Shown one piece after another: positions 48,241 through 60,183 of a stretch of 64,000 nucleotides of DNA (the first letter of the stretch is position 1; every line of letters starts with the position of its first letter). The notes beneath the pieces were generated by a model, which searched no databases, was not told the DNA's origin, and worked only from the letters and a program-made list of their open reading frames with translations. A program made the translations under genes and the position numbers. This DNA comes from Polytolypa hystricis UAMH7299 (Eukaryota > Ascomycota > Eurotiomycetes > Onygenales): contig PDNA01000014.1 in NCBI GenBank assembly GCA_002573605.1, forward strand, positions 1 through 64,000, read 5' to 3'.

Positions 48241-49995
48241 TTGATTTATGAAGGCTTTTTTCTTTTTTTCAAATTGTGATTTTCACTGTCCCGAATGGAC
48301 GTGTGCACAGCGTGCCCTAGTAAAGCCGTCTTCTCCATTGACGCGAGACTTAAAAGAGAACCAATGGGAATTGAAGAAAGTGGCTCCACCAATGGACGAA
48401 TTCCACCGAGATTCTCTTGGCAAAGCTTGGAACAAAGTTTTAAGCTTAAATCCTTCGGGTACAGCCTTGGCACGAGCCACTAGATCTTCCGTCATTAGGG
48501 TTACATCTGCGGCCTGGATGTGGAGAATTACGGTGTTCCTGGGAAACTGCTTCATTAGGGATTATTCTTACTCCGCTCGGACTAGATTTTCGAAGATTCT
48601 GGCGCATGGGACCATTTCCAATGGATTGGAGGCATGCAAGATGGGGTGGAATTTGAAAGCGCGCCTTATTATGCACCGAGGTCATGACTCGCAGTTCATT
48701 CTCACTGTCAATGAACGACGATGCCATCGAATTGTCCCTTCTTTCTAGTTTGTGGAAATCGGAAATGGCAGAATGGTATCTTGCTCCGATATCTCTGCGA
48801 GGCTGCTTTGTTCAAACCCCGGCCCCCCGCTCCTTCTCCCTGTTCCTGAACATTATGACACACCTTGTTTCTTCAGCTTATAGATACATCTTTATCCCAC
48901 CCTGCCTAGCTGTCTTCTGTGTTATTCTTGCGTATGCGATATGGAGACCATAGGGTATCCTCATTGCCACGTCTACAATCCTCGACGATGCCTTCCAAAT
49001 GAAGAAGGTTCAAGTAGATGGCAAAAGCAGCCTGGCAGATTTTGTCCAGGTTCTTAACCTGCCACTCTCCGCTAATGCTATAGTTGGCCTTCCAGCGATG
49101 GGGATTCATTTTCTCACGAATCCTGAACAAATATCAGTCATAGCTACTCACTAGCTCTCACTACCTCTCAGTCATGCTGCATTGTTAGCCGTGCTAGCGA
49201 ATACGGGCGCCAAAGCTATCAAGCGTAGACAGTGGACCAATGTTGTGGTCTCCCTTAGAAGGCAGCTACGCAAAGCCGAATCAGATGCTTCGAAGTATTT
49301 CACGGCGCATTCAGGCTACAGATATATCCGCGCCCCAGACTCATTCGTTCGGTTTATCGCATCACGACAATGTGGAAAGCTCACCGGATATATTCCTTTT
49401 ACTTCCTGCGAGAGCGATGAGGTCAACAACTCCAGCTCTGGCTCAATAAGCCGTTTGTGCAAATAATAAGAGATGGCGCCTCATCTTAAATTTTATTAGC
49501 AAGCACGAATGAGAATTCTTTGACTTTGGCGTTTTCTGCCCAGAGCTTTCGGGTGGATGGGGAAGGAAACATATATACATGTATGTACCTACCTACCAAG
49601 GCGCATGCTATAGTGGAAATATCGAATTTTCTCAGTGTGGCCGAGATACAATTTGGCCTGCAGCTGCTTGCTATGGATTGTTGGTGGGCAAGTGTCGATG
49701 TTTCTTTCCCCCTGCGCTGAAAAAATGTGGGAAATATCGACACAGAAGTTAGCAATACAAGGTATTACCAGTTGTTTTCCGCCACGACTATTCCGCTATT
49801 ATCCGAGGATAGCCATGCACTTTTTATATTTCGTGTCAGGAAACGAGTGTGATCGGATTATGTGGTGCTTGCTGTTAGCGACGGACTATCAGGGGCTCAG
49901 CTGTTCGCATTTTTGTCCACGATATATACCGACATAATACGGTCAGTGATGGCATGCTCTCCCCATGAATGAATGGAATTGTTTTGACTAAAGAC
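48241..49995. other. Intergenic region with a possible histone-fold relic
   Basis: About 1.75 kb. On the minus strand between 48730 and 48283, readings such as ARFQIPPHLACLQ, IFENLV and HIQAADVTLMTEDL look faintly like histone H3 helices but need frame changes. This is described as a finding, not called as a gene. ORFs at 48906-49130 (minus) and 49182-49466 (plus) are unassigned. Confidence 0.4.
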
Positions 49996-50950
49996 CTAAG
50001 TAGCTCCTCGGACATGGATGTCGCCAGCGAACCACTCCTTTTGACAGCCTGATTTGATTATTTCAGGGGTACGAATATCAGTGACAGTCTTGAAATGGCG
50101 GTCAGGCCGCATTAGCGGTCGCGCTCTTTTCCTATATACTACTTGCATGTACGAACAATGCAGAATAAAGGGGCAGAAATTGATAGCAAGCATACCAAAT
50201 AACTATATCACCACTCTGACCTATAACACGGAATCTGTGGGGCATAATATCCGTGGTGGGCCGCACTGCCATGATTCTAGCATATGGGTCCACCCCTCCT
50301 ATCCCGGCGATGTACATGTTGCGTTTTCTCGTCGCTTTATGGTTGCCTGACAAAAAAGAACATTCCACTCATCAAATTATCGCTATCCTCATGTTAACAT
50401 AGCCTATAGGTTCTTCAAAAACGGCTGTGATCGGATCCATCCACGGATGAGGGGTAGTAAGCATGCGGATGGTCTTTGCGAGTTCTCTGCGGGATCCCTC
50501 GTTGAATGAGTAGACACGACACGCCGTCAAGCTCGACGGCTTAAACCCGAATGGTAGGGAGTAAACCTCCGTCTGTATCAGCCAGAGCTCAAGTGAACTT
50601 GACGCATCATGCATGCGGCCGTAGATGCAGCACTTTCGCCACCCAGCCCTAACAGCGGCATCGTACGATAATTGCATGACGAGGCTCAAAGAGGAAGCTA
50701 CATTCATTCCCTAGTCATATCGATGTAGTTGCAGACCGCGACTCAGCGAGACATACGTAAAGCCGATGGCTCGGGCCTCTTCTCACAAGCGAGAAGGTAA
50801 GCTTCCGGCTCTATCTCGATCGCGATGGGTTACCTACCGTATGAAGGAATTCGCGCTCACCGATCCTTTGTTCGTGAAGGTCAGTTGCTTTCTGTCGAAC
50901 TCCGAGCCAAAACGGGGATTCCATTCTGATTCAGACCAAAGGTGGAAATG
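49996..50950 (-). CDS. Hypothetical multi-exon protein (tentative)
   Basis: Minus-strand open pieces read in a protein-like way: FHLWSESEWNPRFGSEFD (about 50940-50830), then 50707-50372 with AGWRKCCIYGRMHDASSS, VYSLPFGFKPSSLTACRVYS and EEPIGYVN. Next comes about 50335-50225 with RKRNMYIAGIGGVDPYARI and AVRPTTDIMPHRFRVIG, and finally about 50145-49996, ending DIHVRGAT. Candidate GT..AG junctions exist between the pieces, but the one near 50390 does not keep frame with a consensus donor. I do not recognise a family. It may be an intact lineage-specific gene or a decaying one. Confidence 0.35.
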
Positions 50951-53335
50951 AGGGTTTGAAACAAGAGTTGGAAATGAGAGTTGGGGCATACCAGTTGTTG
51001 CATCTTCGCGCTAAGCCGAATACGTATAAAAGTATAGGCGGCATCTATACTTTTCGACAGATTTGGCTAGCCCTAGTGAGGAGAGTAATTACTGGACATA
51101 GAACATCCATAATCCATAGCATCCAGATAGCCCCGCACCCAAAAAGAGTCAAGTTTGATTCTTGAAGGAGCCACCATCCCCCCGTCCTACTGTCGCACCA
51201 AACATCTGCCCGTTTCCAGGGTCTTCCTCCCCAATGCATGACTACATGCTTCTTCCCACAGATATGGTATTTCCAACCCCATGCGCCCTGCCGTGGGGAG
51301 GGCCGGTCACACCAACCCACGGCCCTCCCAAATCCCAGCATCTATACAAAGTATACCGTCGGTACGACCCCTGATTATCTACCCGACTCCAGGCTGTCGG
51401 CACCCTTCCCACCCCCCGAAATCTTGCAGTCAATGCTCGGGTCTCACAAACCTTCCCCCCCTCACGCACTTTGCCCACTTCCCAATTGCACCGCAACTTG
51501 CATGGCGCAGCCCCTGAAGAACCAAAAGAGTTTTAAGACAACACATCTCTCAAAACCTTATGCGCGATTTTTTAAAAAAGGAAATTGGCCAGGATACACA
51601 ACTTGTTACTCTCACTTACAAGATTATTTAGCAGTAAATTTGATATACATATATGGCTTACTACCCGGAGTACTTGTGCTAGATACATACCTACCTTATA
51701 TACTCTACCTGGTTTCTAACTATGGCATATAGGACTGTAGCTAGTGCAGCAACCCCTCTTTTAGATATTTCAACAGCTGTTCTACTTGATAGATAGGTTG
51801 TTTTAAAGTAAGAGAGATTGTTTTAGAGTAAGAGAAGTTGTTTTAGAGTAAGAGAGATTGCTGTACTAGCTAATAGGCTCTACATACCTAGGTTCGTACC
51901 TGTGTATGTATCCAAGCGTTTCCACATATCGCGTGACAACGCCAATAAGCAAGGTTAAGCCCTCCGGTCTGACAGCAGAAGGATTTTTGCGTCTAAATAT
52001 TCTACCTGTCAAGTTGCCCTCTAAAATACACCAAGGTGTTGAGTTTATAAGCAGATATTTGCCTATGCTTTCGATGCCTCCCAGAAAGCAGTGTGTGATG
52101 TGTAGAATCAACTCGGAGTTTAATAGCAAATGCCATTACCTACCTATATACGGAGTAGTCTGTATGGATTCTGAATTTATTTAGTAATAAATTCACGCAC
52201 TTCAGTAATTTAAATATCGATTCAAGTTGATCGAGTACTCACACTGGCGATGGTCGGTGGTCTGTGAGGCGGTGACAGATGGAGCAGTGCTAGGCAAAAA
52301 GTTATTTCGCCACTCTCTCATACAGATTTAGTGGTAAAACGATGAATTTATTTTACAACGGACGGTACGCTGCTAGGCGTCTCAAAGGTTTAACTTTGAG
52401 CCTTAAATGTGTGTACTAGAGATCTCTGTACAGTACATTGTGCGCTAGTTATTCCATGGACGCTGCAGTTTTGGGAATAGCACAATCATCCTACATTGTT
52501 TTGCATTTCTTGCAGGTTCAAAAATAATAGCTCTAAGACGACTAGCGAATTATCTAATCCATCTCCATGATAAAATGTGTTACACATAATCTATTCAGTG
52601 GAAAAAGCAACCTTCAAGACAGTGCTGCTTTGCCTTCTGGTGGATCAGCTTGAAATAAATTACCGCGATGGCTCCGGTTTTCTCGTTGGATCTAAGCATC
52701 TACTACGTAGAGAAGAGAGTAGATGGGACACAGTGTGGCTAGGCTCTTCAAATGGATACCCTTTAGAGCTCGCACATCCCAGAGAGCTAGAAGCCAGGAA
52801 AGTTGAATCTAGGGTTTACCAGTACGGTGATTAAAAATACTTATGTGGACGTTGGAGCTTGTAGGCGGGAGAAAAATGCATTGTCTGGGAGAGTGAGCTC
52901 AGGATCCAGTATCGGGCGGTTCGCAATTTGGTTCGCCATGTAGCAAGGCAAACTAGAAACATGCGTACCGCTATAAACCTCGTCGAGGGCCCGTAAACCC
53001 TCCACATTGGGAGAAAAATCTTGGGCAAGTGGCAGCATCACAGTATTTATTATTCCCCGTTCAATGTTTTCCGGATATACAGTACTTGGAAATGAGTCTT
53101 TCTGTTGACTTAAATACCTACTGTCTTCCCCCCGTCTTGACTGGCAAATACTCTTATAATTAGTACCTACAGCTTTCGCATCCCTCTTACCCTCACAACT
53201 CTGCTGTACTATTTACTCCAGTTTATTGCAAACACTATCTCGCTTCCCTCACTACTTTCGTTCACTCTGCCCGTCGTCATCTCATCTAAACATTACTAGA
53301 GAAGAGAGTCGCATCATTCGACGAAAACATCCGAG
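50951..53335. other. Intergenic region with a MITE copy
   Basis: About 2.4 kb. It contains the MITE copy near 51687-51900. A 66-codon minus ORF at 52841-53041 and an 85-codon plus ORF at 52577-52834 look weakly protein-like but lack family features. Confidence 0.4.
51687..51900. mobile_element. MITE-like hairpin element, copy 3, with internal 22-bp repeats
   Basis: The left end reads ACCTTATATACTCTACCTGG, then TTTCTAACTATGGC and GGACTGTAGCTAGTGCAGC, like copies 1 and 2. The interior keeps TTTCAACAGCTGTTCTA. A 22-bp unit (TTGTTTTAGAGTAAGAGAG-type) is repeated three times at about 51799-51862. The right arm is GCTGTACTAGC...CTCTACATACCTAGG. Confidence 0.65.
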
Positions 53336-53906
53336 ATGGCGAATTCCAAACCTGTGGAAGAACTCAACACATTCGCCCATGGTACTGCCCCGGGAAGCAA
53401 CGAGCCACAGGAGGTGTAAGTAGCGGGCCCGTCGTGCATCTCGCCTCCGATCTCCATATTTCCCCCACACCAGCTCCTTTCTCCACAAACCACTTTATCT
53501 TCTTTTTTCGACAGATTTGTTTTGGCTTCGTCGATTACTTGAAGAAAAGGACTCATTCCCTCCCCTGAAATAATGTTTACAACAGAAGGACCTCTCACCG
53601 CAAACCTAGTGTTCTTTTGATGGTGAAGCTTTCGCTAACGTCGTTCTCCAAAATCCAAACAGTTCACAGCAAAATCATGCTTGCGACCAGCCCGCTGGTA
53701 CCACCAACCCCGAATCTTCCTTCCCCGCAAGCCAACCTCGGAACAGCAATGATGATACGTCGCACCGACATCCCCGTGTGCCCGCGAACGACCCACCAAT
53801 GGAGCGATATCTGCAGCAACCCGCCAGAGAAGATCCATGGTCACACTTAACCAGAGAACAAGAGCTCTTGGAAATTTTGGAGAAGGTATCCCAAGTGAAC
53901 CTGTGA
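53336..53906 (+). CDS. Small hypothetical protein
   Basis: Two exons, 53336-53415 and 53663-53906, join in frame to 107 residues. The start is MANSKPVEELNTFAHG and the end is EQELLEILEKVSQVNL. The middle is Asn/Pro/Ser/His-rich and probably disordered; DDPWSHLTREQ-like text (read as EDPWSHLTREQ) precedes a short terminal helix. The donor GTAAGT and the acceptor CAAACAG are good consensus sites. The 247-bp intron is longer than its neighbours' and could hide another exon. No known domain. Support is the clean junction and the amphipathic C-terminus. Confidence 0.5.
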
Positions 53907-56900
53907 TGCAAAGCAATCATGCATGATGGAGATGACTGGGTACGACGAGTCACTGGCAGATTTGATGGATGGAGGAGAGAGAAACCCGCTTCCTTCTTAT
54001 CCGCTAAGGCAATTTTGTTTCTACTACTTGGATTACGGCGCGGTTGTTGGGAGTTGCGGCGAAACGCTCACGACATTACTGCATAGACTACACTGCGAGT
54101 GTTGCTTTTTTATTATGTTTGCTTGTGCAAGGGTTCCTTTTCAGGGACAAGGGACAAAAGGCTTGGGTTAAATTGTTAAAACAGGGGCAGTTGGTTTCGG
54201 GTTTTCTTCATGGTTTTACGACAATGTTCATTTCTTATAGATCGCTTCATCCACTATTCTCTTCACCCCGCCGACCGCCATTTTCTTTTTGGCTGACGTC
54301 ACCCTTTTGCGGGGGGGATGTTTTTTTGTTCCCTTTTATTCTTCTTTTATTCTCCTACATTCCATACTCTATTTTGATTTTATTTTTTTCAGTCTAAAAG
54401 GGGAACATTTCTTTTTTTGCCCTGCTTTTTTTTCGCCCTTCTTCATTAGAAAGACATGTCCTTTCGTGTATTGTGGTTTTAATATTATATTTGTTAGAGC
54501 TTAGGGAAATAAGTCTTCTGTGATTGTCACTCGAGTCTCCTGTCTATCGTCTCGCCATCCTACAGGCTAAAGTACTAGACTTTTACACTAGGGTAAATAA
54601 TTGATTTTAATACAAATTAGTGGCATAATTGCGGAGTAGGGCAATTTTCAATCCATTAATTGGCTTAAATAGTCTAGTTTAGGCAAATCAATGCTCTTAA
54701 ATACCAAAGTATATTTTTGTACTGTAAATATGCATGCTTACTGGTGGTTGATAGGTACAAGTACGTAGATATTATAAAGTCTAACATTGCAAGATGACCA
54801 GACGAGCGGGGCTTTCTTACTCCGTTTCAAAGTAGAGAACTGAATGATCTTCTTTGCAGATGCAGCCCTGTATATTAGTACCTAGACGAAAATGCTGAAG
54901 CAATGATAAGACCCCAATGAATCAGGGTAAGACAAGACCAAAGTTTGAAGCTTTATTGATAATGTTCTCTTCTTCTCACAATTCTGTTGCCTTTGCTAGG
55001 TTATTTTCTCATTTTAAACTCTTCCAATGGATGGCCTCTGCTTATGGTTGATAATCTTAATTCTGCATGCAAAGTGTTAGTGAGTCTGTACTTGGAAGGT
55101 TTGGTCCCGCCACCTACAGAGTCATCAACAAAAGTTTCCTCCCTTACCTGGTAGCTCCCACCATGCATGCCCTTCTCATTACTAATTCTGCAATTTCCGA
55201 GATCGACTATTTCAGAAGAAAGAGCCGCATGACGTGTTTGCTTGTTGTTTTGTTCCTTTTATTTTTATTTTTTATCGCCCCTTTGCCTTAGTGCATGTGC
55301 TTCCTGTGGGTGCAAAGAATAATGGGAAACGTACCGCGAATAAGAACAAGGCAAAAAAAGAGACGGGACCGCGGAAAGAAAAAAACGTGGGAAATCTAGA
55401 GGGAATGTCAAGACAATAAGGAACTTTGGTAACATTAGATAATTGTCGCACGAGAGAAAATGTGTGAAAAACCTTGATTAGGAACGAGACTTTAAACAAA
55501 AGAACATTGTCAATGAATGATCAGGTAAAGGGATGCGTTCTGGCCGTTGGGTAGCGGTGTGCTCAAGTCCTCGGCGTATGGTATTCATAATTACATTTTT
55601 TTTTAAAAAAAAAAAACGGAGTGACAGCGCAATCGATCTTGGGCTGAGCCGGAGGGGAAAAAGTACCCCTTGGTATGTCTTACTACAACGTCTTTTCGTA
55701 AGAGCCGAAGGCGGGTAGCTTCGATGGGATGGCAAAAAAAGCGCCAAGCCAAGCCGGTTAAAGCAAAAGAAGACTTCAACAGGGAAAGTTTGTGATGTGA
55801 CATAGGTCAGCTGCTACTTGTTAATTCCATCCCCCATTTTTCAAGTTGAAGGCAACGGGCTAACAGCTCGAGTGCATAATACCCATTGTTTGATTCTTCC
55901 TTTCTCCACCGTTCTGAGCAGGGATGGTTTGAATTACAGGGCACGGATGATGTACAGGCTTTTCCTTTACACCAAGAGTAGATATAACAGGAATAAACTT
56001 TGGTGCCTTGATCCTCTTCTTGGGTCACAGCCACACCCAAGAAAAAGGTACAGCAGAGATAGCACTGATGGGTGGATACTAATTATCATGAGGCAAGAAC
56101 AACTGAAGCGTTTAAGAGTTTTTTTCTTAGCCTACCATACGGGGATTCTGCAGGATTATTTTACGGTGAGATGACAGTTATCATTATACTTTACACAGAT
56201 GACCATAAATTGGCAGTCAAATATGCACCTCACTGTTATTTGAGTGTTTCCAAATCCGGCAGAATCCCTGTATGGTACATAGCTACATCGGCGTGTCATG
56301 TGCATTGAAGACTCAAGAGCCATGCCAAAAAAGGGAGGGGAAAAAGGCTTAAAATCCTTGACTGAACAGGTGACTACAATGATTTCCAAGAAGTGGGTTT
56401 CAATATGTTTCAGATACATGTATATGTCCTAATCAAGCCTTATACACTCCCCACAGCTTTCATGATGTCTTTTTGCCCTATGGTGCACTGCCCTGAAAAT
56501 CTCCTCCGCTCGTGTGATTTCTTGAAGCTGCATGTCATGTTATATGAGATCGGAGTCTGGACCAATGACCATGCTATCGGGTGGTCCACCCTAAGACTTA
56601 GAGGGTGGTGACCCACAAGCCACAGCCACGCCAAGACCAAGGATTTGCACACTGAGTGGACCATGGCGCTAATTAGGACCCGCTTTGAGGAAGCCAAAAT
56701 TTAGGTTCAGCCCGCGCCAAGGAACCAGCTTATCTAAATTACACTGTGGTCAAGAGAAAAAATACTGTACCATCGAACGAGCCATACTTAGTTCTCGAAG
56801 CTCCACCGAAGGAGAATCATTGTTCTATTTCTATCCTTGCTTATGCTTCTCTAAAAGTTCACTTGGAATATGTCAAGATAGTTGCCTTTGTCGATGTGAT

Positions 56901-59900
56901 AGTGATAGCATCATGCATACTAGACTCCACCATCTGACTATACAAACGTACATACATGTACGTAGGTGTTTGCCTGGGGATGTACTGTACCTTATCACTT
57001 CTTCTTCAGTGTTCTCGAGCACCCATAAAAACTCACGTTGCATCTGCAAGCCACCACGAGACGCCAGGGCCAATGGCTGAAGGCCCAAGGCTCAAGGGAC
57101 TCATAAACCTGAGTCGGCTCTCGAGTCTCGGAGGAGATACTTTTACCAACTGTATCGTGGGTTACGGTAGAAGCCGGAAGAAGAAATGAGAGCGTGTGAG
57201 CTGGTGCAGGACGGTAGCAATTGGTGATTTGCACAATGGCGCCGGTGATTCCCGACTCAGGGCATCACAGAACGGAGGAGCGGAAATAGCTATTATTATT
57301 GGAGTTGTCAATTCTGGGCTGTCAATTCTGGGTTGTCAATTCTGGGCTGTCGATAAGATGTTTGATTTCGGAATCGAAGCATTATCTGATTTGGGACTCC
57401 GTTGTTGGATCAGTTGGGCACGTTTGAGGGTTGAGAGGAGCACCTTGCGTAATGTGAAATGGTGGATATTTTTGGCACTAGATCACATGTCATGCTTCAC
57501 GAAAAAGAACCTTTGAGATAGGAATTGTAAATTATGTTGCTGCGCCATGTCCACGACTTAAAAAAAAATGTGAAGCGAAAGGTTCGAGGTCTGGCAAAGG
57601 ATGTACTGTTACCAGGGCTTTGGTGCCTGGATCTGCGAGGATACAAGGGTTCGGGTTGAAGGAATTCCAGCCATGTTGGCATTGCTGATTCAAACTGCTG
57701 CAGGGGAAACATGGTGTTTTCAGGTTGGAACATTACCATGCGAAAGTGTGCGTGGTTATTGTCTGTGTGATGAGATGTTTCGGGGTAATTTAGTCTGTAC
57801 CAGTGGCATCCGTTGCCTTGTAATTAGATTACCAGATCATTTTTCATCAAACCTCAGAAATAGGTTTCCCGAGTTCCAACTCCACGCAGCCTGTCCATCA
57901 TGCCATGCATATCTCCGCAAGCTTGGTCGATCGGTCGCACTAGTCTCAAGAGGATTTAGTTTTACCGCATTTGAGGATGACACGCTCTCTACAAGGATAC
58001 TACCATGGCGTTCTAATACAACTCGCTTCTCTCCTGTTGCTGCATTGGTGTCCGAAAAACAAGAACTGCGCTACCCGCACCCATCTTGAAACAAAACTAA
58101 CATAATGTCGATCCTTGTTTGGAGGAAGAGTTATTAAGGTCTACTGTTAAAACGCAGGTGGCGACTGCAGAGATGGTGTGATTTTGGAAAGCACCGCCGC
58201 ATCGTGGACCAGCCTCTGCTGACCAAGGCCGAGACAAACTATGATTATGACGGCTTGCTCGCTCGCGGCGTCGAATTGCTGGCCTTCACAACGGTGCGTT
58301 CAGAACCAATCATTTCGCCTTTTGTGACGCTGTGACGGCAAACCACGTGTAGAATTTATTTGGCCTCCAATGTCACCTGTCCCGAAATTCTTGAGCTAAA
58401 TGCTCTTGTGCTGGAAGCTTCATTGAGGCCACCTAAACTGAGCGCCAGTTCTACTCTGGCTCGGTGAGGGCGGTTTTTTTTTCGGCATTGGCATTTGGGG
58501 AATGTACTGTACACACAAGAGAGTATGCCTTTGCTTAGTCTGCCAGTTATACGCAGCAATAACACAACCATATGTGGTTCTCTATATGCTGATATGTGCG
58601 AGATATACATTAGGGCAGCATTCTACACACAAAGAGTTTGTAGAATTGCATATTCTCTTGTCATGAGTTTGAAGGGCCCGTCCTCCGCCTTCCATTATTT
58701 TCTTTTTCATCCTGGCGGTGTTCCGCTGGCAGATCTCCAGCGATCTGCTTGCAAGCCAATGTTCATTTCCTGGATTGACCTAGTGCCCTGTACTTTTTCT
58801 CCGTATCTTCCACGGGTTTGTTCAGGACCTCAAGCCCGGATTGGATGGTATGTGATCTGTGGAGGGTGCAAGAGAAAACTCAAAAACTCAGAGGCTGTGC
58901 CTGCCGGGCAAGAGGGAGATCGGCTCACACTATTCCGGAAATATGGCTGTGAAGACTGCTGGAAGGATTGAAACATTGAGCATTCTGTGCTGATATGGCA
59001 GGACAGGGACAACTATTGCCAACTGGTATCCTCCTTGTTTAACTTTCTCCACTGATGCTCCATCTACCAGCAAAGAAAAGGGAGCAAGGTGCACAGATGT
59101 AAAGTGCAAAGCAAAAGAACCTGAAATGATATGGGTGTTTTTCAGTTCCCTGTTTTGGTAACTCTGATATTTCTGATGGATGATTGCAATACTCAGGCTC
59201 CAGTGTATATAACACTTAATGGGGCTGAGCCATCACAGAGGTGCTTGTATTTTCCAGCGGATACGAATCTCCCCTTCAACAATCTCGGCTGGAAACAACC
59301 ATGTGATGCACACTCGGTCCATTGCCCAACCTCAATTCTTGAAGAACTCCAACTCAACATTATCGCACGCGCAATTTGTTTCAAGGTACTAATTTATCCT
59401 TGAGAAGTTGCGAAATTAGAAATGACTTTTGGCCAATATGGGTTTACGCTGGTATCTAGATCATACTCTCATTTTCCTCTTCCCATTGCTGGCAGTGCCA
59501 GTCGCACCACAGACTTTGATTCCATAACAACTTGGACCCCTCCAGGAACACCACCAAACTGAGAATGTCATGGATATCCATGAAGTGTGCAAGGATTCAC
59601 ACACATGGTTTTATTGATCTGCCAATTGGTTGCTGTTGTGTCTAATCCCCGGGCAACTTCACTGCCTGTGAAGCTTTTCAGTCGAAAAGAATACGAGGGA
59701 GGTCGAGGACATCCGAAGGCGCAGCGCGGAGAAAGCTAGAGCTCTCCCCAAAACGATGGGACGCAAGGGCCTTCTTTAACTTCTTTATCATTTGGGCCAT
59801 ATATCATGGCAAGACTGATATTTGATCTGATTTGAAATATGGTTTAATAAGGTCCCTCGTATTCTGCAGCCCACCCGCCCGGCCACTCCATTGTTCACCC

Positions 59901-60183
59901 CCACCACCAGATCGCTTGAAGCCAAGAAGCTCGTGTTTAAACATGACGCTCAAAAATTTCGGAGCAAAATTTCTATATTTACAATCCCTGCTTCCTTGTC
60001 CAGGAACAAGGGGACCAACATATGAGTTCTGCTCAGGGCGTCTCTCCTGCTCAAGTGCTGTTGCTCGTGTGCTCACTGCAGGCATAGAACAGCCCATTAT
60101 ATATTCCCATCTCCCTCCCTTGATCCATCGGGTCTTTCCCAACCAATGCATATTTTACAGGTCTGGTCTAGACTCCCGGAAAG
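53907..60183. other. Gene-poor region of 6.3 kb
   Basis: No gene is supported. The plus strand is T-rich at 54080-54500. A 16-bp unit (TGTCAATTCTGGGCTG-type) is repeated three times at 57306-57352. The longest ORFs, 57601-58089 (162 codons) and 58495-58971 (158 codons), contain scattered CxxC pairs but no recognisable domain and no consistent splicing partners. A small open piece near 58160-58335 reads VDQPLLTKAETNYDYDG and may be an exon relic. Confidence 0.4.
57306..57352. repeat. 16-bp tandem repeat, three copies
   Basis: GTCAATTCTGGG(C/T)T is repeated three times head to tail with one transition between copies. No gene covers it. Confidence 0.8.

Noticed and set aside
57601..58089. 162-codon plus ORF with CxxC pairs
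   Set aside because: No recognisable domain, no adjoining exons, and comparable chance ORFs surround it.
58495..58971. 158-codon plus ORF ending in a CxxC-like segment
   Set aside because: Same reasons as 57601-58089; the two do not join in frame by any good splice sites I could find.
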